A model generated the notes under the pieces. The model was given only the letters and a program-made list of their open reading frames with translations, was not told the DNA's origin and did no database searches. From RAM1 sp041905405 (GTDB taxonomy: Bacteria > Pseudomonadota > Gammaproteobacteria > Burkholderiales > Burkholderiaceae_C), in contig JAYRLC010000014.1 of NCBI GenBank assembly GCA_041905405.1, positions 15,954-79,953 of the forward strand: a DNA stretch of 64,000 nucleotides, given 5' to 3'. Of the stretch, positions 1 to 7,992 are shown piece by piece. How positions within the stretch are numbered: the stretch's first letter is position 1; every line of letters begins with the position of its first letter. Made by a program: the position numbers and the translations under genes.

Positions 1-881
1 GCAGCTTTGGCCGGCACTGCCTGGTGGAAACGCCCGAAGGCCGACGCATCATCTGCCATCCCCGGGGCAAGAAAAGCCAGGTGGTGGTGGGGGACCGCGT
101 GCTGTGGCAGGCCTCCCGCGACGAGGGCACGATCGAAAAAATCGAGGAGCGGCGCAACCTGTTCTACCGGCAGGATGAAATCCGCACCAAATCGTTCGCC
201 GCCAACCTGGACCAGGTGCTGATCCTCATCGCGGCAGAGCCCGAGTTTTCCGAGAGCCAGCTTGCGCGCGCACTGATCGCTGCTGAAGCGGCCGGCATCC
301 GGCCCGTCATCGCATTGAACAAAAGCGATCTGGTGGAGCCCTTTGAACGGGCCTGGGCGCGCCTGCTTCCGTATCAGCACATGCACTATGGGGTGATGCC
401 GCTGTGTCTGCGCCTGTCGGGCGACGTGGACCGCGATCATCTGCGCAAACAGCTGCAGGGCAAAACCACCCTGGTGCTCGGCCCTTCCGGCGCCGGCAAA
501 AGCACGCTGATCAACCTGCTGGTCCCCGGCGCGCTGGCCGAAACCAACGAGATTTCGCAGGCGCTCAATTCCGGCAAGCACACCACAACCAGTACGACCT
601 GGTACTGGGTCGACGATGCGCGAACGACCGCGCTGATCGATTCACCGGGATTCCAGGAGTTCGGGCTGCACCATATCGAACCTGCGAATCTGCCGGCGTG
701 CATGCCTGACATCCGGGCGCACGTGGGCGAATGCCGCTTCTACAACTGCACGCACCTGCATGAGCCCGGCTGCGGCGTCATGGCCCAGGTCAGCGCCGAA
801 CCGCTGGCGACGCAGATCAGCGCCCGACGCTACAAAATCTATGGCGACCTGTTCGCGGAGCTGTCGCAGCCGCGTTACTGA
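1..881 (+). CDS. rsgA: Ribosome small subunit-dependent GTPase RsgA (5' truncated by window edge)
   Basis: RsgA is a circularly permuted GTPase that assists late maturation of the 30S subunit. The reading frame is open to the left edge of the window, so the true start lies outside; about 293 codons are visible. The order of motifs is the permuted one: an OB-fold region first, then the G4 motif NKSD (bases about 321-332), the P-loop GPSGAGKST (about 480-506) and the G3 motif DSPGF (about 639-653). It ends with a C-x4-C-x-H-x5-C zinc knuckle (about 732-776). The stop overlaps the 3' end of the convergent hisC gene by 7 bp. The family is unmistakable; only the missing N-terminus is unseen. Confidence 0.96.
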   Translation, partial: SFGRHCLVETPEGRRIICHPRGKKSQVVVGDRVLWQASRDEGTIEKIEERRNLFYRQDEIRTKSFAANLDQVLILIAAEPEFSESQLARALIAAEAAGIRPVIALNKSDLVEPFERAWARLLPYQHMHYGVMPLCLRLSGDVDRDHLRKQLQGKTTLVLGPSGAGKSTLINLLVPGALAETNEISQALNSGKHTTTSTTWYWVDDARTTALIDSPGFQEFGLHHIEPANLPACMPDIRAHVGECRFYNCTHLHEPGCGVMAQVSAEPLATQISARRYKIYGDLFAELSQPRY

Positions 882-1945
882 GCGGTTTGCGTGATTGCTG
901 CCAGGGCCTGCACCAGGGCATCACACTGGGCCGGCGTTCCGATGCTGATGCGCAGGTACTGGTCGATGCGCGGCAGCCTGAAATGCCGTACCAGGACGCC
1001 ACGTTCGCGCAGCGCCGCCGCCAGCGCCGCTGCGTCATGTAGCGAATGGGTGGCGAACACGAAATTGGCGGCCGAAGGCAGCACCGCAAACCCCAGCCCC
1101 TGCAACTGCGAGGACAGGGATTCGCGGGCGTCGATCACCGCACGGCAGGTCTGGCGGAAGTAAACGTCGTCCTCATAGGCTGCCGCCGCACCTGCCTGCG
1201 CGAGCCGGTCCAGCGGATAGGAGTTGAAGCTGTTCTTGACGCGTTCCAGTGCGTCGACCAGGTGCCGCTGCCCAAAGGCCACGCCCACCCGCAACCCGGC
1301 CAGCGACCGGCTCTTGGACAGCGTGTGGACCACCAGCAGGTTCGGGTAGCGTCCGATCAGGCTCACGGCACTGTCGGCGCCGAAATCCACATAGGCCTCG
1401 TCCACCAGCACGACGCATTGCGGCTGGCTTTGCAGCAGTGCTTCGATGTCGGACAGCGCCAGCACGCAGCCCGTGGGCGCATTCGGGTTGGCCACCACCA
1501 CGCCGCCAGCGGGTCGCCCGGCATAGTCGGACACGCGCACCCGCATGTCCGCGTCCAGCGGCACCCCCTCCGCCCGGATGCCGTAAAGCCGGCAATACAC
1601 CGCATAGAAGCTGTAGCTGATGTCAGGCATCAGCAGTGGCTCGCGTTGCTGGAAGAACGCAAAGAACGCGTGGGCCAGCACTTCGTCGGAGCCATTTCCC
1701 ACGAAGACCTGGCCTGGCTGCAGCCCGTGGTGACGCGCAATCACCTCGCGCAGTGCCACGGACTCGGGGTCCGGATATAGCCGCAGGTCCTGCACCGCCG
1801 CGGCAATCGCGTCGGCCACACGGAGCGACGGGGGATACGGGTTTTCGTTGGTGTTGAGCTTGACGAGGTTGGCGATGCGGGGCTGCTCGCCGGGCACATA
1901 GGGCGTGAGCCCCCTCACAACAGGGCTGCAGAAGGTGTCGCTCAT
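875..1945 (-). CDS. hisC: Histidinol-phosphate aminotransferase
   Basis: PLP-dependent aminotransferase of 356 aa that converts imidazole acetol phosphate and glutamate to histidinol phosphate in histidine synthesis. Visible fold-type I motifs are NTNENPY (residues 31-37), NPNAPTG (153-159), DEAY (182-185) and the PLP-binding lysine in TLSKS (K211), followed by an RVG arginine segment. I chose the start at MSDTF because it makes a 1-nt TGATG overlap with the stop of the upstream CobD-like gene; a longer in-frame extension has no conserved residues. Translational coupling to the CobD-like gene is likely. Aminotransferases of this subfamily can also act on tyrosine or phenylalanine, so the exact substrate rests on family membership. 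Confidence 0.93.
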   Translation of the reverse strand: MSDTFCSPVVRGLTPYVPGEQPRIANLVKLNTNENPYPPSLRVADAIAAAVQDLRLYPDPESVALREVIARHHGLQPGQVFVGNGSDEVLAHAFFAFFQQREPLLMPDISYSFYAVYCRLYGIRAEGVPLDADMRVRVSDYAGRPAGGVVVANPNAPTGCVLALSDIEALLQSQPQCVVLVDEAYVDFGADSAVSLIGRYPNLLVVHTLSKSRSLAGLRVGVAFGQRHLVDALERVKNSFNSYPLDRLAQAGAAAAYEDDVYFRQTCRAVIDARESLSSQLQGLGFAVLPSAANFVFATHSLHDAAALAAALRERGVLVRHFRLPRIDQYLRISIGTPAQCDALVQALAAITQTAQ

Positions 1946-2940
1946 CAGCCCAGCAGCCGCGCCAGCGTCAGCAGCGCCAGCAGCACCATCCAGAGCACGA
2001 CCGAACGCCACACCAGACCCACCACGCTGCGCAGATGGGCCATTTCGGGTTCGCGGCCTGGCGTGACATCGGCACCCGCCGGCGCATCTGCCGCACCGGG
2101 TGCCTGAAATGCGCCCGAGCTGTTGGGGGTGAACGCGGTTTTCAGCGCCTCGCCGCCCAGGCGCACGTTGATCGCGCCCGAGGTCGCGGCCAGGATCACG
2201 CCATCGTTGTCGTCGGGAAACCGCTGCGAATGGTGGCGCCAGCTGTCAATCGCTTCCTCAAAGCTGCCAACCACCGCGAAAGCCGTGGCCGTGGCCCGGG
2301 CGGGCAACCAGTCGATCGCGCGCCACGCGCGCGCCGCGGCGCCCTGCAGGGCGGCGCTGGCCGGCTGGTTTTGCGCCTTGGCCCTGTATTTCCAGTAGCG
2401 GCCGACGAACTCGCTCATGCGGTACAGCACCGCGCCCGATGGGCCGAGCCCCAGGGCAGCCAGCACCGAGAACCACCCCAGCACGCCAAACACATGGCGG
2501 TGCGCCGCGAGCACGGAATATTCGATCACGTGGCGCACGATCTCGCTGCGCGGCAGTTCGCTGGCATCCACCTGCTGCCACTGGGCCAGCAGCTCACGGG
2601 CACGCGCCTCGTCACCGGCGTCCAGCGCATCGCGGATGCCCGTGAAATGGTGGCTGAACTGGCGAAAGCCCAGCGTTACATACAGGATGGCAATGCTCCA
2701 CAACATCGCCAGCGGCCAGCCCGCGGCCCACATCAGCAACCAGTAGACCGCCAGCGTCACGGCCGAGGGCAGGATCACGGCCAGCGTCCATGCGACCCAG
2801 CCGTGATGGGGCTTGCCTGCGTCGAAATTGCGGCTGACCTGCCGCGCCCATCCCCGCAGCGTGGCATGGATCAGGTTGTGCCGCGCCAGCGGACGCACCT
2901 GCTCCAGCAACAGCGCAAACAGGATGGCAAAGAAGCTCAT
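1945..2940 (-). CDS. CobD/CbiB family membrane protein
   Basis: Integral membrane protein of 331 aa related to the cobalamin-biosynthesis proteins CobD/CbiB, which attach aminopropanol to cobyric acid. It opens with a hydrophobic helix (residues 3-15), has two more near residues 48-85, one near 140-160 and a C-terminal one near 305-330. No other cobalamin genes are present, and these betaproteobacterial homologues are usually isolated from the cob genes, so a role in B12 synthesis should not be assumed. The start has no Shine-Dalgarno; instead a TATCAT hexamer lies exactly 6 nt upstream, consistent with a leaderless transcript. The gene reads directly into hisC. Confidence 0.82.
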   Translation of the reverse strand: MSFFAILFALLLEQVRPLARHNLIHATLRGWARQVSRNFDAGKPHHGWVAWTLAVILPSAVTLAVYWLLMWAAGWPLAMLWSIAILYVTLGFRQFSHHFTGIRDALDAGDEARARELLAQWQQVDASELPRSEIVRHVIEYSVLAAHRHVFGVLGWFSVLAALGLGPSGAVLYRMSEFVGRYWKYRAKAQNQPASAALQGAAARAWRAIDWLPARATATAFAVVGSFEEAIDSWRHHSQRFPDDNDGVILAATSGAINVRLGGEALKTAFTPNSSGAFQAPGAADAPAGADVTPGREPEMAHLRSVVGLVWRSVVLWMVLLALLTLARLLG

Positions 2941-2952
2941 CGCGCAATGATA
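2941..2952 (-). promoter_or_regulatory. Putative -10 for leaderless transcription of the CobD-like gene
   Basis: On the minus strand TATCAT is followed by 6 nt and then the ATG at 2940. No purine-rich ribosome binding site is present between them. A clear -35 is not visible. It belongs to a recurrent pattern in this window. Confidence 0.5.
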
Positions 2953-2980
2953 GCGCCGGGCTATCGCGCGAATGGCGCTG

Positions 2981-3688
2981 CTACGCCGAAAGAAAGCGGT
3001 AGAAATTGCGCAGCATGCCCGCGGTGGCGCCCCAGATGAACCGCTCGGTCGTGCCATCCATGTAGGGCATGGACAGCCATTCACGGCGCACGCCGCCTGC
3101 ATCCATCGCGTGGTGCCGGTGGTGCGCCGGGTTCATCAGGAATTCCAGCGGGACCTCGAATGCGGCGGCCACCTCGTAAGGGTTCAGCGCCAGCCGGTGT
3201 TGCGGCGCCACCAGCGCCACGACGGGCGTGACGACGAACTGCGTGCCGGTCGTGTAGGTGGGCAGCGTACCGACCACCTCGATGTGTTGGGACTGCAGAC
3301 CAATTTCCTCCTGCGCTTCGCGCAGCGCCGTGTGCGCGGCGTCCACATCGGTTTCGTCGGACTTGCCCCCGGGAAAGGCCACCTGGCCCGAGTGCGTGGA
3401 CAGGTGCGTGGTGCGCTCTGTCAGCAGCATCATGGGCCGGTCACGCATGACGATGGGCACCAGCACCGCTGCCTGCGTGAGCGGGCGGTCCATGAACTTG
3501 CGCTCCAGCCAGAATTCGGGTTCCCAGTGCGGCGGCTGCAGGAACCGCCGGCGGATCGCGTCCGGCTGCAGCGCCGGCCCAGTGACCGCCGGCAAGTGCG
3601 TGTCGCTGCGCAGCACTTCGGCACGCCGGGGGTCGAAGTTGGGCAGCTTGGACAGCGGCGTGCTGACGGGGGTTGGATCAATCGGCAT
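2981..3688 (-). CDS. NUDIX hydrolase, CoA pyrophosphatase (NudL type)
   Basis: Predicted enzyme of 235 aa hydrolysing coenzyme A and its esters to 4'-phosphopantetheine and 3',5'-ADP. The sequence contains the Nudix core GGK...ALREAQEEIGL (residues 107-131) preceded by LLTERTTHLSTHSGQVAFP, the extended signature of the CoA-specific subfamily. It was started at MPIDP; a longer frame runs into the rplS terminator hairpin and is not credible. It lies downstream of rplS on the same strand, but a strong terminator separates them. That terminator overlaps the region immediately upstream of this start, so expression must come from readthrough or an internal promoter that I cannot place. Confidence 0.9.
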   Translation of the reverse strand: MPIDPTPVSTPLSKLPNFDPRRAEVLRSDTHLPAVTGPALQPDAIRRRFLQPPHWEPEFWLERKFMDRPLTQAAVLVPIVMRDRPMMLLTERTTHLSTHSGQVAFPGGKSDETDVDAAHTALREAQEEIGLQSQHIEVVGTLPTYTTGTQFVVTPVVALVAPQHRLALNPYEVAAAFEVPLEFLMNPAHHRHHAMDAGGVRREWLSMPYMDGTTERFIWGATAGMLRNFYRFLSA

Positions 3689-3701
3689 GAATGCGGGACG
3701 G

Positions 3702-3742
3702 CAATGAAAAAGCCGCCACGAGCACGGAGCTGGCGGCGGCTT
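3702..3742 (-). terminator. Rho-independent terminator of the rpsP-rplS operon
   Basis: Reading on the minus strand after rplS, an 8-bp perfect stem AAGCCGCC/GGCGGCTT (3735-3742 with 3710-3717) is followed by a short T run (3707-3711 as A on the plus strand). It stands 18 bases past the rplS stop codon. Confidence 0.8.
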
Positions 3743-3759
3743 CAAGCAAGGCGGGCGGC

Positions 3760-4134
3760 TTATTCGGCGGCGGCCGCTTTGCTCGGCAGTTTTTCCTTGA
3801 TGCGGGCCGACTTGCCGCTGCGGTCACGCAGGTAGTACAGCTTGGCACGGCGCACGTCGCCGCGGCGCTTGACTTCGATGCCGGCAATCAGCGGGCTGTA
3901 GGTCTGGAACGTACGCTCCACGCCTTCGCCGCTGGAGATCTTGCGCACGGTGAAGCCGCTGTTCAGGCCACGGTTGCGCTTGGCAATCACGACGCCTTCA
4001 TAGGCCTGCACCCGCTTGCGGTTGCCTTCAACCACGTTGACGCTGACGATCACGGTGTCGCCGGGGGCAAATTCGGGGATTTTCTTGCCCAGGCGGGCGA
4101 TTTCCTCTTGTTCGAGGGTCTGGATCAGATTCAT
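3760..4134 (-). CDS. rplS: 50S ribosomal protein L19
   Basis: Ribosomal protein of 124 aa located at the 30S-50S interface. The typical opening MNLIQTLEQEEI, the motif PGDTVIV and the basic segment RRGDVRRAKLYYLRDRSGKSARIKEK are present; the length is normal apart from an alanine-rich C-terminal tail (KAAAAE). It is the last gene of the classic rpsP-rimM-trmD-rplS operon and is followed by an intrinsic terminator. The interval to trmD (4135-4230) is about 96 bp and contains no other gene. Confidence 0.97.
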   Translation of the reverse strand: MNLIQTLEQEEIARLGKKIPEFAPGDTVIVSVNVVEGNRKRVQAYEGVVIAKRNRGLNSGFTVRKISSGEGVERTFQTYSPLIAGIEVKRRGDVRRAKLYYLRDRSGKSARIKEKLPSKAAAAE

Positions 4135-4230
4135 GGTTTACCTCTGTGATCGTGCCCACGCTACGCTGGGGGCCCTGTGCAACGTTGTTGTCGCGGCGGG
4201 CGGCTGGGCAGAGGATCGAAAAGCCTTTGA

Positions 4231-4989
4231 TTATAAACAGTTTTTGCCTGCTTTCGCCAGCACGGCCTCGTCGGCGGGGCTGAGGCGGCCCTGCAGGCGT
4301 GCCGCATCGATCAGGTCCGGGCGGTGCTGCGCCGTGGTTTCCAGCCGCCGGTCGCGCCGCCAGCGCTCGATGTGCGCATGGTGACCCGACAGCAGCGCCG
4401 CTGGCACCGTATGGCCGTTCCAGGCCTCTGGACGGGTGTAGTGCGGGCAGTCCAGCAGTCCATCCAGCGCCGGGTTGAAGCTGTCCAGCTGGTGGCTGCC
4501 TTCGTCGTTGAGCACACCGGGCTGCAACCGCGCCACGGCGTCCAGCAGGGCCATGGCCGCCACCTCACCGCCGGACAGCACGAAGTCGCCCAAGCTGACC
4601 TGCACATCCACATGCGCGTCGATGAAGCGCTGGTCGATACCCTCGTAACGCCCGCACAGCAGCACGGCGCCCTCGCCGGCCGACCAGCGTTCAACGGCCG
4701 CATGGTCCAGCCGCGCGCCGACTGGCGAAAACAGCACCACCGGCGCGCCATCCGCGCGGTCGGCGCGGATCGCCTGCAGGCAGCGGGCGAGTGGTTCGGC
4801 CAGCATGACCATGCCGGGGCCGCCGCCGAAGGGCCGGTCGTCCACGCGGCGGTAGTTGCCTTCGGCAAAGTCGCGCAGCGGCCACAGGCGCACATCCACC
4901 TGCTTTGACTCGTAGGCGCGGCGCGTTACCCCCGCCACCAGAAAAGGGGCGAACAGCTCGGGAAAGAGCGTGATGACGTCAAAGCGCAT
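4231..4989 (-). CDS. trmD: tRNA (guanine-N1-)-methyltransferase TrmD
   Basis: SPOUT-family enzyme of 252 aa that makes m1G37 in tRNAs and prevents +1 frameshifting. The trefoil-knot SAM-binding motifs LLCGRYEGIDQRFID (residues 110-124) and SLGDFVLSGGE (132-142) are intact, as is the N-terminal MRFDVITLFPELF. The start at 4989 was chosen because it begins with the conserved N-terminus; a longer frame upstream overlaps rimM. It is separated from rimM by 16 bp and is the third gene of the ribosomal operon. Confidence 0.97.
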   Translation of the reverse strand: MRFDVITLFPELFAPFLVAGVTRRAYESKQVDVRLWPLRDFAEGNYRRVDDRPFGGGPGMVMLAEPLARCLQAIRADRADGAPVVLFSPVGARLDHAAVERWSAGEGAVLLCGRYEGIDQRFIDAHVDVQVSLGDFVLSGGEVAAMALLDAVARLQPGVLNDEGSHQLDSFNPALDGLLDCPHYTRPEAWNGHTVPAALLSGHHAHIERWRRDRRLETTAQHRPDLIDAARLQGRLSPADEAVLAKAGKNCL

Positions 4990-5005
4990 GGCCCCAGCGC
5001 TCCGC

Positions 5006-5569
5006 TCAGTAGTCAGGCTGCCAGTCGACCGTGATGCGCCGCGCGGTCTGGTCCACGCCGTCCACATAGGCCGACACGAACGGAATCATGCGCTCATGCG
5101 TCTTGCCGTCCGCTTCATAGGTCAGCACCAGCACGGTCTGCGGTCCGGTTGCCATCAGCTCGCTGACCCGCCCGAGTGCCACGCCTTCGCGGTTGACGAC
5201 GTCCAGGCCCATCAGGTCGACCCAGTAGTACTCGTCCGTGCCGGCGGTGGGGAAGCTGGAGCGTGGCACGAACACGCGCGCGCCCTTAAGCGCCTCGGCG
5301 GCTGTGCGGTCAGGGATATCTTCGGAGCTTGCGACCACTGAATCCGAATGGTCCCTGGCCTCGCGCACACGCAGCAGCAATGTGCCCGCGAAGGTCCTGG
5401 CGCCGCGCTCGGACGGCTGGAGATACCAGCGTTTGGAAGAAAAAAGCGCCTCGGGGGAGGCGCTGTGGGGCAGGACCTTGAACCAGCCCTTGATGCCCCA
5501 GGCATCAGCGATGCGCCCGACTTCGATCGCGTCTGCCGGTAGGTCGACAGGGTCGAGCCGGGACAGCAT
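5006..5569 (-). CDS. rimM: Ribosome maturation factor RimM
   Basis: Factor of 187 aa needed for assembly of the 30S head, binding ribosomal protein S19. The N-terminal RimM barrel is recognised by VGRIADAWGIKGWFKVLPHS (residues 17-36) and the C-terminal PRC-barrel by YYWVDLMGLDVVN and the closing segment RMIPFVSAYVDGVD. The ATG lies 6 bp after the rpsP stop. Some internal loops are alanine/serine rich compared with the E. coli protein, but the length is normal. Confidence 0.95.
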   Translation of the reverse strand: MLSRLDPVDLPADAIEVGRIADAWGIKGWFKVLPHSASPEALFSSKRWYLQPSERGARTFAGTLLLRVREARDHSDSVVASSEDIPDRTAAEALKGARVFVPRSSFPTAGTDEYYWVDLMGLDVVNREGVALGRVSELMATGPQTVLVLTYEADGKTHERMIPFVSAYVDGVDQTARRITVDWQPDY

Positions 5570-5575
5570 GAAGCC

Positions 5576-5827
5576 TTAGGCTGCCTTGGCGGCTGCCTGC
5601 TTGATCAGGCGTTCCACGGTGGGGGAAGCCTGGGCGCCAACACCCTGCCAGTAGGTCAGGCGGTCCTGGGCAACGCGCAGGCCTTCTTCGCCTTCCTTGG
5701 CGGTCGGGTTATAGAAGCCGATGCGCTCGATGAAGCGGCCGTCACGACGGACACGCTTGTCGGCCACGACGATGTTGAAGAACGGACGGCCTTTGGCGCC
5801 GCCGCGGGAGAGTCGAATCACGACCAT
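5576..5827 (-). CDS. rpsP: 30S ribosomal protein S16
   Basis: Ribosomal protein of 83 aa, recognised by the opening MVVIRLSRGGAKGRPFFNIVVAD and RRDGRFIERIGFYNP. It is the promoter-proximal gene of the rpsP-rimM-trmD-rplS operon. The roughly 95-nt untranslated leader between the putative -10 at 5927-5932 and the ATG contains a 9-bp inverted repeat, which might play a regulatory role. Confidence 0.97.
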   Translation of the reverse strand: MVVIRLSRGGAKGRPFFNIVVADKRVRRDGRFIERIGFYNPTAKEGEEGLRVAQDRLTYWQGVGAQASPTVERLIKQAAAKAA

Positions 5828-5866
5828 GATTTATCCTTTGGGTGGTACGGAATTGCTTCCGGTATC

Positions 5867-5918
5867 TTTCAGCGTTTGAGACACGCGACATGGCCACCCG
5901 GCCAGCGACACGCTGAAA
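5867..5918 (-). other. Inverted repeat in the rpsP leader
   Basis: TTTCAGCGT (5867-5875) and ACGCTGAAA (5910-5918) are perfect 9-bp inverted repeats separated by 34 nt, inside the predicted 5' leader of the rpsP operon. They could form a leader hairpin. No U-run follows, so this is not a simple terminator. Confidence 0.45.
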
Positions 5919-5926
5919 AGCCCACG

Positions 5927-5932
5927 ATTATA
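5927..5932 (-). promoter_or_regulatory. Putative -10 element of the rpsP operon
   Basis: A perfect TATAAT occurs on the minus strand about 100 bp upstream of rpsP, in the divergent gap with the acetyltransferase gene. The corresponding -35 is weak, so the assignment rests on the consensus -10 and the position. Confidence 0.6.
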
Positions 5933-5947
5933 TCAACCTGCCGTTTT

Positions 5948-6475
5948 ATGCCCACCATACGTCCGAGCCGGGACGAAGACATCCCGGCCATCACCGCCAT
6001 TTATGCACACCACGTGCTGCACGGCACAGGCACTTTCGAGACCACGCCTCCCACCGAAGCCGAGATGGCCGGGCGGCGTGCCGACGTGCTGTCCAAAGGG
6101 CTTCCGTGGCTGGTGGTCGAGGACGGCGGACGGGTGCTGGGCTATGCCTACTGCCAGTGGTTCAAGCCCCGCCCCGCCTACCGGTTTTCGGCCGAGGATT
6201 CGATCTACATGGCGGCCAGCGCGGCCGGCATGGGCCTGGGCCGGCAATTGCTCACGGCGCTGACCCAGGCCGCACAGGAAGCTGGCGTGCGCAAGCTCAT
6301 CGCAGTGATCGGGGATTCCGCCAACGCCGGCTCCGTGGGCGTGCACCGCAGCCTGGGTTTCAACCATGTGGGCGTGCTCAAGTCCTGCGGCTGGAAGTTC
6401 GGCAAATGGCTGGACGTGGTGCTGATGGACAAATTCATTGGCGCGGGCGACAGCACGCCCGCGGAAGCAGCATGA
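5948..6475 (+). CDS. GNAT family N-acetyltransferase, phosphinothricin acetyltransferase type
   Basis: Acetyl-CoA-dependent N-acetyltransferase of 175 aa. The order of features fits the Pat/Bar/MnaT subfamily: an N-terminal IRPSRDEDIPAITAIYAHHV segment, TFETTPPT, the acetyl-CoA loop GMGLGRQLL (motif A, roughly residues 99-107), and the C-terminal SLGFNHVGVLKSCGWKFGKWLDVVLM block. Members acetylate methionine derivatives such as methionine sulfoximine and sometimes phosphinothricin; the substrate here is not determinable. The start MPTIRPS was preferred over a longer frame that begins inside the rpsP promoter region. Its stop overlaps the next gene's ATG (ATGA). Confidence 0.87.
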   Translation: MPTIRPSRDEDIPAITAIYAHHVLHGTGTFETTPPTEAEMAGRRADVLSKGLPWLVVEDGGRVLGYAYCQWFKPRPAYRFSAEDSIYMAASAAGMGLGRQLLTALTQAAQEAGVRKLIAVIGDSANAGSVGVHRSLGFNHVGVLKSCGWKFGKWLDVVLMDKFIGAGDSTPAEAA

Positions 6476-6918
6476 AGAGCAAGACGCTGGCGGCCTGGCT
6501 GGCCTTTGTGGGCGGCCCGCTCGGCCTGCACCGCTTTTATCTGCACGGACTGGGCGATGTGCTGGGCTGGGCGCTGCCCATCCCGACGGCGCTGGGCCTG
6601 TACGGCATCCAGCGCGTGCAGCAGTACGGAGTAGACGACCCGTGGAGCTGGGTGCTGATTCCCATGCTGGGCTTCACCATGGCCGGCTGCGCGCTCACGG
6701 CCATCATCTACGGCCTGACGCCGCCCGAGAAGTGGAATGCCCGCCACAACCGCGGCGCGGCGCCCGACGCCGCACCGGGTCGCACGCGCTGGCTGACGAT
6801 CGGCGCCGTGGTGCTGTCGCTGCTGGTAGGCACCACGGTGCTGATGGCCAGCATCGTCTACAGCTTTCAGCGGTACTTTGAGTACCAGGTCGAGGAAGGC
6901 CGCAAGATCAGCCAATAA
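6472..6918 (+). CDS. TM2-like domain membrane protein
   Basis: Small membrane protein of 148 aa. Residues 1-45 match the TM2 pattern (KTLAAWLAFVGGPLGLHRFYLHG), and further hydrophobic segments lie near residues 63-82 and 107-132. The function of TM2 proteins in bacteria is not established. The gene overlaps the stop of the acetyltransferase by 4 bp (ATGA), so the two are probably translated as a unit. The 3' end faces the pit gene across a short GC hairpin. Confidence 0.75.
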   Translation: MKSKTLAAWLAFVGGPLGLHRFYLHGLGDVLGWALPIPTALGLYGIQRVQQYGVDDPWSWVLIPMLGFTMAGCALTAIIYGLTPPEKWNARHNRGAAPDAAPGRTRWLTIGAVVLSLLVGTTVLMASIVYSFQRYFEYQVEEGRKISQ

Positions 6919-6924
6919 GGCAGC

Positions 6925-6940
6925 ACGGCCACCCGGCCGT
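6925..6940. terminator. Possible bidirectional terminator hairpin between convergent genes
   Basis: ACGGCC-ACCC-GGCCGT forms a perfect 6-bp stem with a 4-nt loop between the 3' ends of the TM2 gene and pit. No T tract follows on either strand, so termination activity is only suggested. Confidence 0.35.
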
Positions 6941-6959
6941 CAACGTCCGAAGGTCAGCG

Positions 6960-7970
6960 TCAGAAGATCTGCAGACTGACCCAGTAGGCCACGGCCGCCA
7001 CGAAGGCCGAGGCGGGAATGGTGAAGATCCACGCCCACACGATGTTGCCGGCCACGCCCCAGCGCACGGCCGACGCGCGACGGGCCGAGCCCACGCCCAC
7101 GATGGCGCCGGTAATGGTGTGGGTGGTGGACACCGGAATACCCAGCGCCGTCGCCAGGAACAGCGTGATCGCACCGCCCGTTTCGGCGCAGAAGCCGCCC
7201 ACGGGCTTGAGCTTGGTGATTTTCTGGCCCATGGTCTTGACGATGCGCCAGCCACCAAACATGGTGCCAGCCGCGATGGCCACGTAGCAGCTGATGATGA
7301 CCCAGGTCGGCGGTGCCGAGGCAGCGGCCGACGTGTAGCCGGTGGCGATCAGAAGCATCCAGATGATGCCGATGGTCTTCTGCGCGTCGTTGCCGCCATG
7401 GCCCAGGCTGTAGGCGCCCGCGGACAGCAGTTGCAGGCGGCGGAACCAGGCGTCCACACGCGACGGCGTGGTGCGGCGGAATGCCCAGGCCACGAGCAGC
7501 ATCATGAGCGAGCCCAGCAGGAAGCCCAACGCGGGCGACACAAAGATGAACGCCACGGTTTTGAAAATTCCGGCCGACAACAGCGCGCCCGAGCCGGCCT
7601 TGGCAATCACAGCGCCCACGATGCCGCCGATCAGCGCATGCGACGAGCTGCTGGGGATGCCGTAGTACCAGGTCAGCACGTTCCACGTGATGGCCCCCAC
7701 CAGCGCGCCGAACACCACGTGGGTGTCCACCACGCCGGGCTGCACGATGCCCTTGCCCACGGTGGCCGCCACGCTCAGGTGAAAGATGAAGATCGCGATG
7801 AAGTTGAAAAACGCCGCGAACAGCACGGCATGCGCGGGCTTGAGCACCCCCGTGGACACGACGGTGGCGATGGAGTTCGCCGCGTCGTGAAAGCCGTTCA
7901 TGAAGTCGAACGCCAATGCCAGCGCTACGAGGAGCGCGATGACCCACAGGGCCACTTGTGCGGTTTCCAT
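6960..7970 (-). CDS. Inorganic phosphate transporter, PiT family
   Basis: Low-affinity phosphate (metal-phosphate/proton) symporter of 336 aa. It has about ten hydrophobic segments and both halves of the PiT signature: FMNGFHDAANSIATVVSTG near the N-terminus, and SLGHGGNDAQKTIG and PVSTTHTITGAIVGVG in the second half. It lacks the long cytoplasmic loop of the E. coli PitA type. It lies 22 bp downstream of a DUF47 gene, the usual orfA-pit arrangement, and the pair is preceded by a Pho-box-like repeat. Confidence 0.93.
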   Translation of the reverse strand: METAQVALWVIALLVALALAFDFMNGFHDAANSIATVVSTGVLKPAHAVLFAAFFNFIAIFIFHLSVAATVGKGIVQPGVVDTHVVFGALVGAITWNVLTWYYGIPSSSSHALIGGIVGAVIAKAGSGALLSAGIFKTVAFIFVSPALGFLLGSLMMLLVAWAFRRTTPSRVDAWFRRLQLLSAGAYSLGHGGNDAQKTIGIIWMLLIATGYTSAAASAPPTWVIISCYVAIAAGTMFGGWRIVKTMGQKITKLKPVGGFCAETGGAITLFLATALGIPVSTTHTITGAIVGVGSARRASAVRWGVAGNIVWAWIFTIPASAFVAAVAYWVSLQIF

Positions 7971-7992
7971 GCCTTGAGGCTCTCCGTGCGCG

